From an uncultured Clostridia bacterium (lineage in GTDB: Bacteria > Bacillota > Clostridia > Christensenellales > CAG-314), in contig CANPXV010000010.1 of assembly GCA_947586855.1 (NCBI GenBank), positions 1 to 50,897 of the forward strand: a DNA stretch of 50,897 nucleotides. The letters are read 5' to 3'. The notes under the pieces were generated by a model, which saw only the letters and a program-made list of their open reading frames with translations, made no database searches and was not told the DNA's origin. Every line of letters starts with the position of its first letter. Positions within the stretch are counted from its first letter, which is position 1. A program made the position numbers and the translations under genes. This document shows, one piece after another, positions 1 through 5,946 of the stretch.

Positions 1-88
1 GCTTTTCAGTTACGGCTTTATTTGAAAAAATATAGAATTAATATGGCTTATTTTGCATAAGCAAATATTCATAAAAGGAGAAATTAAA

Positions 89-187
89 ATGAAAACAAGG
101 GCAAAGACAACACTAATTAGTACGCTGTTTGTATTATTTTTAGTGTTATGTGTGGTAGCTGGTATCATTACAAATATAGCGAGTTGA
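89..187 (+). CDS. Small membrane peptide, 32 aa
   Basis: A 32-codon reading frame begins at an ATG eight bases after an AAAAGGAG ribosome-binding site (73-80) and ends at TGA. The product has a basic N-terminus (MKTRAKTT) followed by one hydrophobic stretch of about 18 residues rich in Leu and Val, so it would be a single-span membrane peptide or a short exported peptide. It lies in AT-rich accessory DNA upstream of a phage-type repressor. I do not recognise a family. The strong ribosome-binding site and clear hydrophobic segment support translation; function is unknown. Confidence 0.45.
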   Translation: MKTRAKTTLISTLFVLFLVLCVVAGIITNIAS

Positions 188-283
188 ATTAATTACACTG
201 CAAATGTTTTATTCAGATGAGTTCTTTTACAGCTTCGGTACGACAAAACATGTAAAAAGTTTTAATAAATATTGTTAAATCAG

Positions 284-312
284 TTGACAAACTCTGCAAA
301 AACATATATAAT
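284..312 (+). promoter_or_regulatory. Sigma-A promoter of the XRE/ImmA pair
   Basis: TTGACA (284-289) and TATAAT (307-312) are separated by exactly 17 bases, a perfect consensus promoter. The transcript would start near 319 and have an AT-rich leader of about 100 bases. A strong AAGGAGG site (326-332) in the leader is not followed by a conventional start codon. The ten bases TTGACAAACT (284-293) recur in inverted orientation at 365-374, which suggests repressor operators. Confidence 0.85.
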
Positions 313-364
313 AGAGTCACAAAGTAAGGAGGTATTAGCCTAACAAAAAAAAATTAAAAAAATT

Positions 365-374
365 AGTTTGTCAA
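365..374. promoter_or_regulatory. Candidate operator half, inverted copy of 284-293
   Basis: AGTTTGTCAA is the exact reverse complement of the ten bases overlapping the -35 box at 284-293. One copy on the promoter and one in the leader is a common arrangement for an autoregulating XRE repressor, and the next gene encodes one. No binding evidence exists; a chance match in AT-rich DNA is possible. Confidence 0.35.
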
Positions 375-418
375 TGTAAACCGAAAATATTAGAGTATAA
401 AGTAAAGGAGAGAAGAGT

Positions 419-784
419 ATGAGTATGACAAGTTTCGGTAGATTTATGAAAATACAAAGAATTAAAAAAAATGAAGTGATGGGCGATACGGCTAAATTGT
501 TAGGTGTTACAATTCCATATATATCTGCGGTGGAAAATGGGAAAAGGAACGTGCCCGAAGAATGGTTGCCAAAATTAATAAAACATTATGAATTGACAAA
601 TGATGAACAAGAAGAATTGAAAAAGGCTGTTGAAGAAATGAAAACGCAAGTGAGAATTACGTTAAACAATGCAACGAGTTATCAAAGGCAGGTCGTTTTC
701 CAACTTGAAAGATCGTTTGATAATCTTGATGAAGAAACCGCAAACGAAATAATGAAACTGTTAAATTTAAAGGAGGATAAATAG
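419..784 (+). CDS. XRE-family helix-turn-helix regulator
   Basis: This 121-residue protein has an N-terminal Cro/C1-type DNA-binding domain (about residues 7-62). The typical sequence is visible: a first helix, then GDTAKLLGVTIPYISAVENG, the helix-turn-helix with its recognition helix, then an acidic helical tail (residues 65-121) likely used for dimerisation. The start is set by AAAGGAG at 404-410. It is followed three bases later by an ImmA/IrrE-type protease gene whose ribosome-binding site lies inside the end of this gene, so the two are probably translationally coupled. In integrative elements such as ICEBs1, this pairing forms a repressor and anti-repressor protease switch. By inference this protein represses its own promoter and perhaps the neighbouring cassette genes. 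Confidence 0.85.
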   Translation: MSMTSFGRFMKIQRIKKNEVMGDTAKLLGVTIPYISAVENGKRNVPEEWLPKLIKHYELTNDEQEELKKAVEEMKTQVRITLNNATSYQRQVVFQLERSFDNLDEETANEIMKLLNLKEDK

Positions 785-787
785 CCT

Positions 788-1312
788 ATGGACTATCCTA
801 CAAAACCTCTTTCAAGAAAAGGTAGTAGATATTTAGCAAAAATCTTTTGTCGTGTATTTGGGTTGTCACCCAAGAAGGCAGTTCCCGTTATTGAACTACT
901 TGATAAATTTTGCTTAAAGATGACTAATGTTACTTATGATATTGTCGATGACGACAAACTTCCACACAACGTTCCTGCTTTAACAGAGGTGGATGATCGT
1001 GGTGTTTTTACAATTAAAATAAAAAACGAAGTGTATGAAGGCGCATCAGAACGCAGTGTAGGAGGTTATAGAAACCACATTATGCACGAAATGTGTCATG
1101 TGTTTTTGTATAGACTAGGTTATCGACCGATATTGGCAAGAAGTTTTGCAAACAACACCATACCACCTGCGTATAGTGCCGAGTGGCAAGCAAAAGCCTT
1201 GTGCGGCGAAATAATGATGCCATACGAGGAAACGAAAAATATGAATGCTGATCAAATCGTAAGAAAATACAAAGTTTCTTTGGCATCAGCGCGTATGCGA
1301 AAAAAATATTAA
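788..1312 (+). CDS. ImmA/IrrE-family metallo-endopeptidase
   Basis: The 174-residue protein carries the zinc-protease signature HEMCH (HExxH, residues 100-104) in the context IMHEMCHVFLYRLGY. Further on, SAEWQAKALCGEIMMPYEE is the usual ImmA/IrrE region carrying the third zinc ligand (the Glu in EWQAKALCGEIMMP) and the end of the fold. The family cleaves or antagonises a partner XRE repressor, often after DNA damage, and the partner is encoded immediately upstream (419-784). A ribosome-binding site (AAAGGAGG, 769-776) lies in the end of the repressor gene. The N-terminal 60 residues are less typical. The catalytic motif is intact, so it is probably active. Confidence 0.82.
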   Translation: MDYPTKPLSRKGSRYLAKIFCRVFGLSPKKAVPVIELLDKFCLKMTNVTYDIVDDDKLPHNVPALTEVDDRGVFTIKIKNEVYEGASERSVGGYRNHIMHEMCHVFLYRLGYRPILARSFANNTIPPAYSAEWQAKALCGEIMMPYEETKNMNADQIVRKYKVSLASARMRKKY

Positions 1313-1342
1313 AATTTTTATTTACATAAAAGAACAGCGCAT

Positions 1343-1365
1343 AAAAGTTGTTGCAGCAACTTTTA
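1343..1365. terminator. Hairpin after the ImmA-type gene
   Basis: AAAAGTTG (1343-1350) pairs with CAACTTTT (1357-1364) around a six-base loop, 30 bases past the protease stop codon. The stem is AT-rich and its T-rich arm stands in for a T-tract, so it is only a modest intrinsic terminator. Confidence 0.4.
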
Positions 1366-1484
1366 CACGCCATTCGGGGTGAATGCTATCGCACTCAACT
1401 CTAAATGCATTATAGCATCTCCCGTCTTTTATGTCAATATTCTGACGGCAACCAAAGGTTGACTAAATAAAAGGAGATGTTAGT

Positions 1485-2150
1485 ATGAAAACAATTACAC
1501 CTTACGGAACAATGTGTAAGGATGTTTTTCACGCATACATGGTACAACACGCCAAGTTCGATGGCGAAATGGAAATTCCGTGCGTAAAAACAACCGAAAA
1601 ATTGCCCACTCGACTTGTTCCGTTTTCCCACGCCATAGCGGAAAAAAATCATTCGGGGTTCGTCGTGTTCTATGAACATGATGAAAAGATTGAAGCGTTA
1701 TGGAATCAGCCCAATCGTTATTTGCCTATTCTCAAACGGTTTGACGGAGTAATTACTCCCGATTACAGTTTGTATTACGATATGCCCCTTGTTATGCAGG
1801 TGTGGAACACCTATCGCGGCAAGGCTGTCGGTGCTTGGCTAAACGACAACGGCATTCCGACAATTCCCAATGTTCGTTGGAGCGATGAGCGTACATACGA
1901 GTTGGCTTGTCTTGGCGTAGAGCGCAATTCTACAATTGCAGTTGGGGCGCATGGTTGTATCAAATCCAAACAATACAAACAACAATTCATTGACGGTTTT
2001 GATTATATACTTCAGCGGCTATGTCCCAAAACGGTCATTGTCTATGGTCGTGCGCCGAGCAAAATTTTCTGTTTGGCAAAACTTTACGGAGTGGAAATAA
2101 TTGCTTTTGAAAGCGACTTCGGTTTATCTCACAAAAAGGAGGTAGGCTGA
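1485..2150 (+). CDS. DUF4417 domain protein
   Basis: The 221-residue protein matches the DUF4417 family, which is common on phages, plasmids and integrative elements and has no established function. Recognisable blocks are GVITPDYSLYYDMPLVMQVW, NTYRGKAVGAWLNDNGIPTI, a PNVRWSDERTYE block, and VAVGAHGCIK. Length is normal for the family. The start follows AAAAGGAGATG with a good ribosome-binding site. It ends one base before the toxin-50-like gene at 2152, so these genes are probably co-transcribed. A truncated DUF4417 N-terminus appears again at 4085-4279, indicating that the element once held or recombined with a second copy. Confidence 0.8.
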   Translation: MKTITPYGTMCKDVFHAYMVQHAKFDGEMEIPCVKTTEKLPTRLVPFSHAIAEKNHSGFVVFYEHDEKIEALWNQPNRYLPILKRFDGVITPDYSLYYDMPLVMQVWNTYRGKAVGAWLNDNGIPTIPNVRWSDERTYELACLGVERNSTIAVGAHGCIKSKQYKQQFIDGFDYILQRLCPKTVIVYGRAPSKIFCLAKLYGVEIIAFESDFGLSHKKEVG

Positions 2151-2151
2151 T

Positions 2152-2490
2152 ATGGGCGCAGGATATAGCGGACATTTCCACAGCACGAAAGGCGGCAGAA
2201 CGACTTTGCACACCGGCAGACAGGGCAAGCATATTGTCGGGAATAAAAACTATATTCCCGGAAGAAGCATATTTTCCGGGACGATACAAGAGGCACAACA
2301 GCTTATTCGCGAGTTTTCAGGCAATGGAACGCCTACTGGAACAAACCGGGAAAGGGTTGATTTCGGTAAAATCATAGGATATTATGTTGATCCGCAAACG
2401 GGCAAAAAATATCCAACAACAATGGGAATAATTCATTATTCAAAGGATGGTGCACACATAGTACCGAGTAAACCAAAAAAGGAGAGATAA
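2152..2490 (+). CDS. Stand-alone polymorphic toxin type 50-like protein
   Basis: The 112-residue protein resembles the toxin-50 domain that usually sits at the C-terminus of phage head-morphogenesis or polymorphic toxin proteins. Visible elements are GKHIVGNKNYIPGRS, the EAQQLIREFSGNGTP helix region, IIGYYVDPQTGKKYPTTMGI, and the final IHYSKDGAHIVP. Here the domain stands alone with only a short glycine-rich leader (MGAGYSGHFHSTKGG) and no secretion or delivery module. It starts one base after the DUF4417 gene with AAAAAGGAGG just upstream. The next gene, three bases later, is small and acidic, as expected for an immunity protein. Family assignment is from remembered motif similarity; activity is not established. 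Confidence 0.6.
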   Translation: MGAGYSGHFHSTKGGRTTLHTGRQGKHIVGNKNYIPGRSIFSGTIQEAQQLIREFSGNGTPTGTNRERVDFGKIIGYYVDPQTGKKYPTTMGIIHYSKDGAHIVPSKPKKER

Positions 2491-2493
2491 TAT

Positions 2494-2775
2494 ATGTTTA
2501 GTGAAAATGAAAAGAATATAGTTTCAAACTTTTACAGCAGATTGGACGAAATTGAAGATAAGGAATTGCAATTATTTTGGGAACAAGGATATGCAATTGC
2601 ACAGTTTGACACATGTTTTGAGGACTTTGCCGACGATAACGAGGAAGACGAGTATACTTCATTTGTTTTCAAGGTTGTCAACGTAGAAGGCGATGTTCCT
2701 ATCGAAATCAGTTCTGCAGGGTACTTTATTGTTAACTATCATAATTTTCCTCAAAAGATAGAAGTTAAACATTAA
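2494..2775 (+). CDS. Small acidic protein, putative immunity partner
   Basis: This 93-residue, strongly acidic protein (FEDFADDNEEDEY is typical) follows the toxin-50-like gene by three bases with its own AAAGGAGAG ribosome-binding site. It has an N-terminal helical half and a C-terminal half rich in beta-forming residues. I do not recognise a domain. Small size, acidity and tight linkage are what is seen in toxin-immunity pairs, so immunity is the inference. An alternative is an unrelated accessory protein of the element. Confidence 0.5.
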   Translation: MFSENEKNIVSNFYSRLDEIEDKELQLFWEQGYAIAQFDTCFEDFADDNEEDEYTSFVFKVVNVEGDVPIEISSAGYFIVNYHNFPQKIEVKH

Positions 2776-2802
2776 AGTTATAAAGAATAAGTAACATTCA
2801 CA

Positions 2803-2888
2803 TCGCCCCTTGCAAGTAGTACAGCTGCGCAAGCGAATATCAAAAATCTGCGCAAATAAGGCAAAAACACGACATGGGGTGGCAAAAA
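2803..2888 (+). repeat. Direct repeat copy R1
   Basis: This 86-base stretch recurs at 4223-4308 with 78 of 86 bases identical. The first 32 bases are identical, and so are 20 bases near the right end (2861-2880). In one frame the left two-thirds reads SPLASSTAAQANIKN-L-RK followed by TAA. Four of the five codons that differ from R2 before that stop are changed synonymously (Ala, Asn, Lys, Asn), so the repeat derives from a coding sequence. In R1 a stop lies four codons upstream, so it is a disconnected gene fragment. The two copies bracket the second toxin cassette. Confidence 0.85.
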
Positions 2889-2991
2889 TCCTTCCACCCT
2901 GCGCATAAATATCGAATATTTTGTGACAAATGATTTAATCTTTTGCGTAAAATCTATTTGGTATTTGAGCTATTGAATATTTATCAACAAC

Positions 2992-3027
2992 AAAGGGCTT
3001 GTTTTCCGATATGGGAACAAGCCCTTT
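2992..3027. terminator. Strong hairpin between cassettes
   Basis: AAAGGGCTTGTT (2992-3003) and AACAAGCCCTTT (3016-3027) form a perfect 12-bp stem around a 12-base loop. The T-tract is weak on both sides. It separates the first toxin pair from the promoter of the second cassette and probably insulates them. Confidence 0.5.
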
Positions 3028-3112
3028 CCTGTTAACCATGGGTACTTGCGTATTTGTTGCAGCTTGCGCTTTCATATACAAATTTTTAGTGATAAAGTTT
3101 TGTGTAAAAATC

Positions 3113-3140
3113 TTGACAAACAGAAAAGTGGGTGTATAAT
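3113..3140 (+). promoter_or_regulatory. Promoter of the second toxin cassette
   Basis: TTGACA (3113-3118) and TATAAT (3135-3140) are 16 bases apart. Transcription would begin near 3147, just before the LexA-type box at 3156-3167. Confidence 0.8.
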
Positions 3141-3155
3141 GTTCTTAATAAAACA

Positions 3156-3167
3156 GAACAAACGTTC
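3156..3167. promoter_or_regulatory. LexA/DinR-type SOS box
   Basis: GAACAAACGTTC matches the Gram-positive LexA (DinR) core GAACN4GTTC exactly and lies at about +9 to +20 of the predicted transcript. A further GTTCT at 3141-3145 pairs with AGAAC at 3155-3159. A LexA box here would make the toxin cassette DNA-damage inducible, fitting the XRE/ImmA pair upstream. No lexA gene is in the window, so binding is inferred. Confidence 0.55.
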
Positions 3168-3204
3168 TAAACAATCAAAATCAAAGCAACAAAAGGAGAT
3201 AAGA

Positions 3205-3252
3205 ATGAAAAAAATGTTGGTGATTGACAAGACAAAAAGGAGTGCAGTATAA
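3205..3252 (+). CDS. 15-residue leader peptide
   Basis: An ATG preceded by AAAAGGAGAT (3191-3200) opens a 15-codon frame, MKKMLVIDKTKRSAV, ending in TAA. That stop overlaps the ATG of the next gene by one base (TAATG). The lysine-rich peptide lies directly behind the SOS-type promoter, so its likely role is translational coupling to the toxin-like gene. It could alternatively be a vestigial gene start. Confidence 0.5.
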   Translation: MKKMLVIDKTKRSAV

Positions 3253-3578
3253 TGGGGGCTGGAGGTTTGCCGAGTGGCGGTGTTGTAAAAATACACGGAA
3301 AAGTTGGTAGTTTGCCACGATTTGGAGCAAAACCCAATTCAAGAATTGATTTGTACAATGACAGGGGCGTGCGGGTACAAAGTCGTTGGTATGACAAAAA
3401 CGGCATAGCGTGTCGAAATCGGGATTACAGCCATACCAAATATGGTGTACACGATCATTTATGGTCGTCGTATAATCAAATTTTTATAAACAGTATGGGA
3501 ATAAAATACGCTTATATAGAGCGACAAAAAAGTCACATTGTGCCTGATTATGAAGGTTTTCCGAGTGAGGAGAAATGA
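3252..3578 (+). CDS. Second stand-alone toxin-like protein
   Basis: The 108-residue protein begins MGAGGLPSGG, echoing the MGAG start of the toxin-50-like protein at 2152, and carries a SHIVPDYEGF segment near its end that shares HIVP with it. The middle (KPNSRIDLYNDRGVRVQSRW, then YDKNGIACRNRDYSH, then HDHLW) resembles small C-terminal toxin domains in which a D-x-YxH...HxHxW pattern supplies possible catalytic or metal-binding residues. No signal peptide or delivery domain is present. Translation starts at the ATG overlapping the leader peptide stop, with AAGGAG at 3237-3242. It is followed directly by a zinc-ribbon-like protein that is the candidate immunity partner. The assignment is by motif and context only. 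Confidence 0.5.
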   Translation: MGAGGLPSGGVVKIHGKVGSLPRFGAKPNSRIDLYNDRGVRVQSRWYDKNGIACRNRDYSHTKYGVHDHLWSSYNQIFINSMGIKYAYIERQKSHIVPDYEGFPSEEK

Positions 3579-3580
3579 AA

Positions 3581-4075
3581 ATGGAAAAATACAATCCTAT
3601 GAAATACAATAATCCGATAAAGTGCGAGGTATGCGGAAGCCTTAATTTTGCCGACGACTACGGCAACAGCGACAAGTGCTCAAATTGCGGTTGGATGGCA
3701 TGCAGTCATAATGAACAAATGGAAGAATGGCATGGCATAAGTTATCCTATGCTTGTTCCTCTTTCTCGTGCACGGCAGCAATATCTGGCGGGGCAAAAAT
3801 TCAAAGCCACGTTTGATGATTTTATCAACGGACTTAAATTTTACGCCGAAATGCTGTTTTGGCATAAGGGTTTGTGGTATTCGGTGTGTTTGGTAGAGGA
3901 CGGAATAACATTAGAAAACAAATTTGGCAAGAAAAATTACAAAGATTATGACGATTTCCGCAACAACGCCGAGATTGACGGAATTTTGCTGAGCGGACTT
4001 TGGGATGAGGTGAAGCATCCCAGTTTTATGTTTTGCGGAGATGATAATGCTTTTGATTTTCCGCCCGAAGATTGA
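3581..4075 (+). CDS. Zinc-ribbon protein, putative immunity protein
   Basis: The frame is open from an ATG at 3575 that overlaps the previous stop. However, GAGGAG (3567-3572) sits only two bases from that ATG and eight bases from the ATG at 3581, so 3581 is the better start (164 residues). The N-terminus has CEVCGSLNF followed by CSNCGW: two CxxC knuckles of a cysteine-rich zinc ribbon, similar in style to the CPCC family. A mixed helical domain follows (RQQYLAGQKFKATFDDFING) and then an acidic tail. CPCC-type proteins often lie beside polymorphic toxins. Tight coupling to the toxin-like gene suggests immunity, but the family is not certain. Confidence 0.55.
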   Translation: MEKYNPMKYNNPIKCEVCGSLNFADDYGNSDKCSNCGWMACSHNEQMEEWHGISYPMLVPLSRARQQYLAGQKFKATFDDFINGLKFYAEMLFWHKGLWYSVCLVEDGITLENKFGKKNYKDYDDFRNNAEIDGILLSGLWDEVKHPSFMFCGDDNAFDFPPED

Positions 4076-4084
4076 GGTGAGCAT

Positions 4085-4279
4085 ATGAAAGAGATGACCG
4101 AATACGAAATTGAAAAGAAAAAACACAAAAGATTGCTTGTCCGCAACGAATTTCAAGTTATTGGCAAGTATGATATTCCTATTGTTCATAAACAACAAAT
4201 CGATATGAATTACACCCGTTCTTCGCCCCTTGCAAGTAGTACAGCTGCGCAAGCCAACATCAAGAACCCCCGCAAATAA
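4085..4279 (+). pseudogene. Truncated DUF4417 N-terminus fused to repeat R2
   Basis: This 64-codon frame has a good ribosome-binding site (GAGGTGAG). Residues 1 to about 44, including LLVRNEFQVIGKYDIPIVHK, look like the start of a DUF4417 protein, which normally runs past 200 residues. From residue 47 the frame enters repeat R2 and reads SPLASSTAAQANIKN-P-RK before TAA. A DUF4417 gene therefore appears to have been cut by recombination and given a foreign tail. It may still make a short peptide, but the DUF4417 core is missing. Identification of the N-terminus rests on remembered family pattern. Confidence 0.5.
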
Positions 4280-4308
4280 TGCAAAAACACGACATGGGGT
4301 AGCAAAAA
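4223..4308 (+). repeat. Direct repeat copy R2
   Basis: Second copy of the 86-base repeat at 2803-2888 (78 of 86 identical), 1,420 bases away in the same orientation. Here it supplies the last 19 codons of the truncated DUF4417 frame plus the bases after the stop. The unit between the copies carries promoter, SOS box, leader, toxin and putative immunity gene, so R1 and R2 look like the edges of an inserted or duplicated cassette. Confidence 0.85.
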
Positions 4309-4395
4309 CAGCGCTATTAAACGTCAAAAACATCAAACATTTTGCGATAAACTATTTTGTACTTTGCAAAAATCCAAGATATTGTTCCGCAAATC

Positions 4396-4424
4396 TTGAC
4401 ATTGTTTCGCAAAAACAGTATATT
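4396..4424 (+). promoter_or_regulatory. Promoter of the Fic gene
   Basis: TTGACA (4396-4401) lies 17 bases from TATATT (4419-4424). The start codon at 4471 is about 40 bases downstream of the expected transcription start. Base composition becomes GC-richer from here on. Confidence 0.75.
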
Positions 4425-4470
4425 ATACCTGCGTCCAACAAGCGCAGCAAACGTACAGCGAGGGACATCT

Positions 4471-5337
4471 ATGGCCTTGACCACCAAACAAGCCGCCGAA
4501 AAATGGCAAATCAGCGTTCGCAGAGTGCGCACCCTTTGCGCTCGGGGCAAAATTGACGGCGCAACCAAGGATGGCAAGCTGTGGCGTATCCCAAGTTGTG
4601 CCGCAAATCCCTGCGCCGCCCATTGCAAAAGCGATATTTTTGCGCAGGTGGCCGCCAAAAAGGCGCAGCTTGACCTTTGCCGTCCCTTGACAGACGCCGA
4701 ACGTCAGCAATTTTTGCACGATTTTGCGATAAGCTACACCTACAACTCCAACGCCATCGAGGGCAACACCCTTTCTCTCAGCGAGACGGCAACGGCAATG
4801 TGCGGCCGCCCCGTCGAAGGCAAGCCCCTCAAAGACTGTCTGGAAGCGGCAGGGCACAAGCAGGCGTTCGACTTTGTGCAGCAGCTTGCGCAATCGCAAG
4901 CGCCCCTCACGCAGTTTGTGATCAGGCAAATCCACTCGCTTGTTTTGGCGGATAGGCCGCAGGACAAGGGAGTGTATCGGCGTGTCCCCGTGCGTATTCT
5001 CGGCGCCAACACGCAGCCCGTTCCGCCCAACCTGATAGAGCCCAAGCTGGCCGATCTGCTTGCCCGATATGCCGATAGCACGCAGCCCATCGCCGCAAAA
5101 TTGGCAGAGTTGCACATCGGTTTCGAGGCCATCCACCCCTTTGCCGACGGCAACGGCAGGACGGGCAGGCTGATTGTCAATCTGGAATTGATGAAGGCGG
5201 GCTACCCTCCCATCGACATCGAGCTGGCCAGCCGATTGCGCTACTACGACGCCTTTGCCGACCCCAACCAAATGGCACGGCTGTTTGCCGAGTGCCTCAT
5301 CAAAAGCCTCAACACCCTTTTGCATACCCTATCCTGA
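4471..5337 (+). CDS. Fic-family AMPylase with fused DNA-binding domain
   Basis: The open frame extends upstream, but the promoter at 4396-4424 and a purine-rich site (GAGGG) point to the ATG at 4471 (288 residues). Residues 2-38 form an excisionase/MerR-like helix-turn-helix (TKQAAEKWQISVRRVRTLC, then GKLWRIP). The catalytic Fic motif HPFADGNGRTGR is at residues 222-233, matching HxFx(D/E)GNGRxxR. An inhibitory helix motif SNAIEGN starts at residue 93, matching (S/T)xxxE(G/N), so the enzyme should be auto-inhibited by its own Glu97. Fic enzymes usually transfer AMP from ATP to a hydroxyl side chain. The DNA-binding domain suggests a nucleic-acid-linked target or autoregulation. No antitoxin gene is adjacent, as expected for a self-inhibited class. 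Confidence 0.9.
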   Translation: MALTTKQAAEKWQISVRRVRTLCARGKIDGATKDGKLWRIPSCAANPCAAHCKSDIFAQVAAKKAQLDLCRPLTDAERQQFLHDFAISYTYNSNAIEGNTLSLSETATAMCGRPVEGKPLKDCLEAAGHKQAFDFVQQLAQSQAPLTQFVIRQIHSLVLADRPQDKGVYRRVPVRILGANTQPVPPNLIEPKLADLLARYADSTQPIAAKLAELHIGFEAIHPFADGNGRTGRLIVNLELMKAGYPPIDIELASRLRYYDAFADPNQMARLFAECLIKSLNTLLHTLS

Positions 5338-5554
5338 CACCCCACTGCGCATACAAACCATTTGCAGCGGTGGTGAGGTTGAGCTGCACCCAACGGACAA
5401 TTTCAAGGTGCCCTTATCGGCGCATTTCGGGTTGCTCCAAGATGTAGTGCGTTCGGGACTTTTTCCGACAACGCATATCCTTCTATCAAAGATGTAGTGC
5501 ACTTCAAACTATCCTCAATCGACGCACAAAGAAAGTCAAATAGCTCCGATCTAT
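5338..5554 (+). other. Non-coding or decayed DNA after the Fic gene
   Basis: No convincing gene is present. One frame continues to 5497, out of frame with the Fic gene and without a ribosome-binding site. A 12-base direct repeat, AAGATGTAGTGC, occurs at 5439-5450 and 5489-5500, exactly 50 bases apart. It could be a decayed gene or a small-RNA region, because a good terminator follows at 5555. Confidence 0.4.
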
Positions 5555-5578
5555 CGCCGCACTAAGCGGTGTTTTTTT
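5555..5578 (+). terminator. Intrinsic terminator
   Basis: CGCCGC (5555-5560) pairs with GCGGTG (5566-5571) around ACTAA and is followed by seven T. It ends the Fic transcript or an unannotated RNA from the preceding 200 bases. Confidence 0.75.
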
Positions 5579-5909
5579 ACGAAATTTTATGTAAATGCCT
5601 CTATTTTGCACAATTAAGAGTATTAAATGCCTCTACTTGTACATTTATTTTGCACATCAGTTGCCCGTCAACGGTCGCATGTCCGCCTTGTGTGTGCTTG
5701 TAGCTTTGCTTATTCCGCAATGCAAGTCTCTGCAAGTACGCATATGTTTTGCTCATTTTGCATGCCATCGGCACCAAACATAGCTTTTGGGAATTTTATC
5801 TCATTTTTCGCTCTGCGGCGGCAATTTTTTTGCCCAAACGCAAACCCATTGCGCTCTTTTGTTTTTCAATAAAAAAAACGCACACAGGTGACATTTTTGT
5901 CGTTTTTGT
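5579..5909. other. Gene-free AT-rich spacer with short repeats
   Basis: No coding region is supported. The string AAATGCCTCTA occurs twice (5593 and 5624), and TATTTTGCACA also occurs twice. The block 5593-5654 resembles 50553-50602 at the far end of the window in both content and order. The rest is the run-up to the promoter at 5910. Confidence 0.4.
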
Positions 5910-5939
5910 TTGACAGAGTATATTTATATATGCTAAAAT
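5910..5939 (+). promoter_or_regulatory. Promoter of the AAA+/MBG locus
   Basis: TTGACA (5910-5915) and TAAAAT (5934-5939) are 18 bases apart. The first gene's ATG is at 5947, only seven bases past the -10 box, and no Shine-Dalgarno precedes it, so the mRNA would be essentially leaderless. This is the only clear promoter seen for the roughly 20 kb that follow. Confidence 0.65.
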
Positions 5940-5946
5940 TAAATTT

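Noticed and set aside
2803-4308. Integron attC sites flanking the cassette
   Set aside because: The repeats lack the paired core sites and folded symmetry of attC, their differences look like codon drift, and no integrase is present.
5255-5497. 80-residue frame after the Fic gene
   Set aside because: It overlaps the Fic gene in another frame, has no ribosome-binding site and no family resemblance; treated as gene-free or decayed DNA.
5595-5872. Two overlapping plus-strand frames in the AT-rich spacer
   Set aside because: Both consist of repeat-derived sequence without ribosome-binding sites or recognisable domains.
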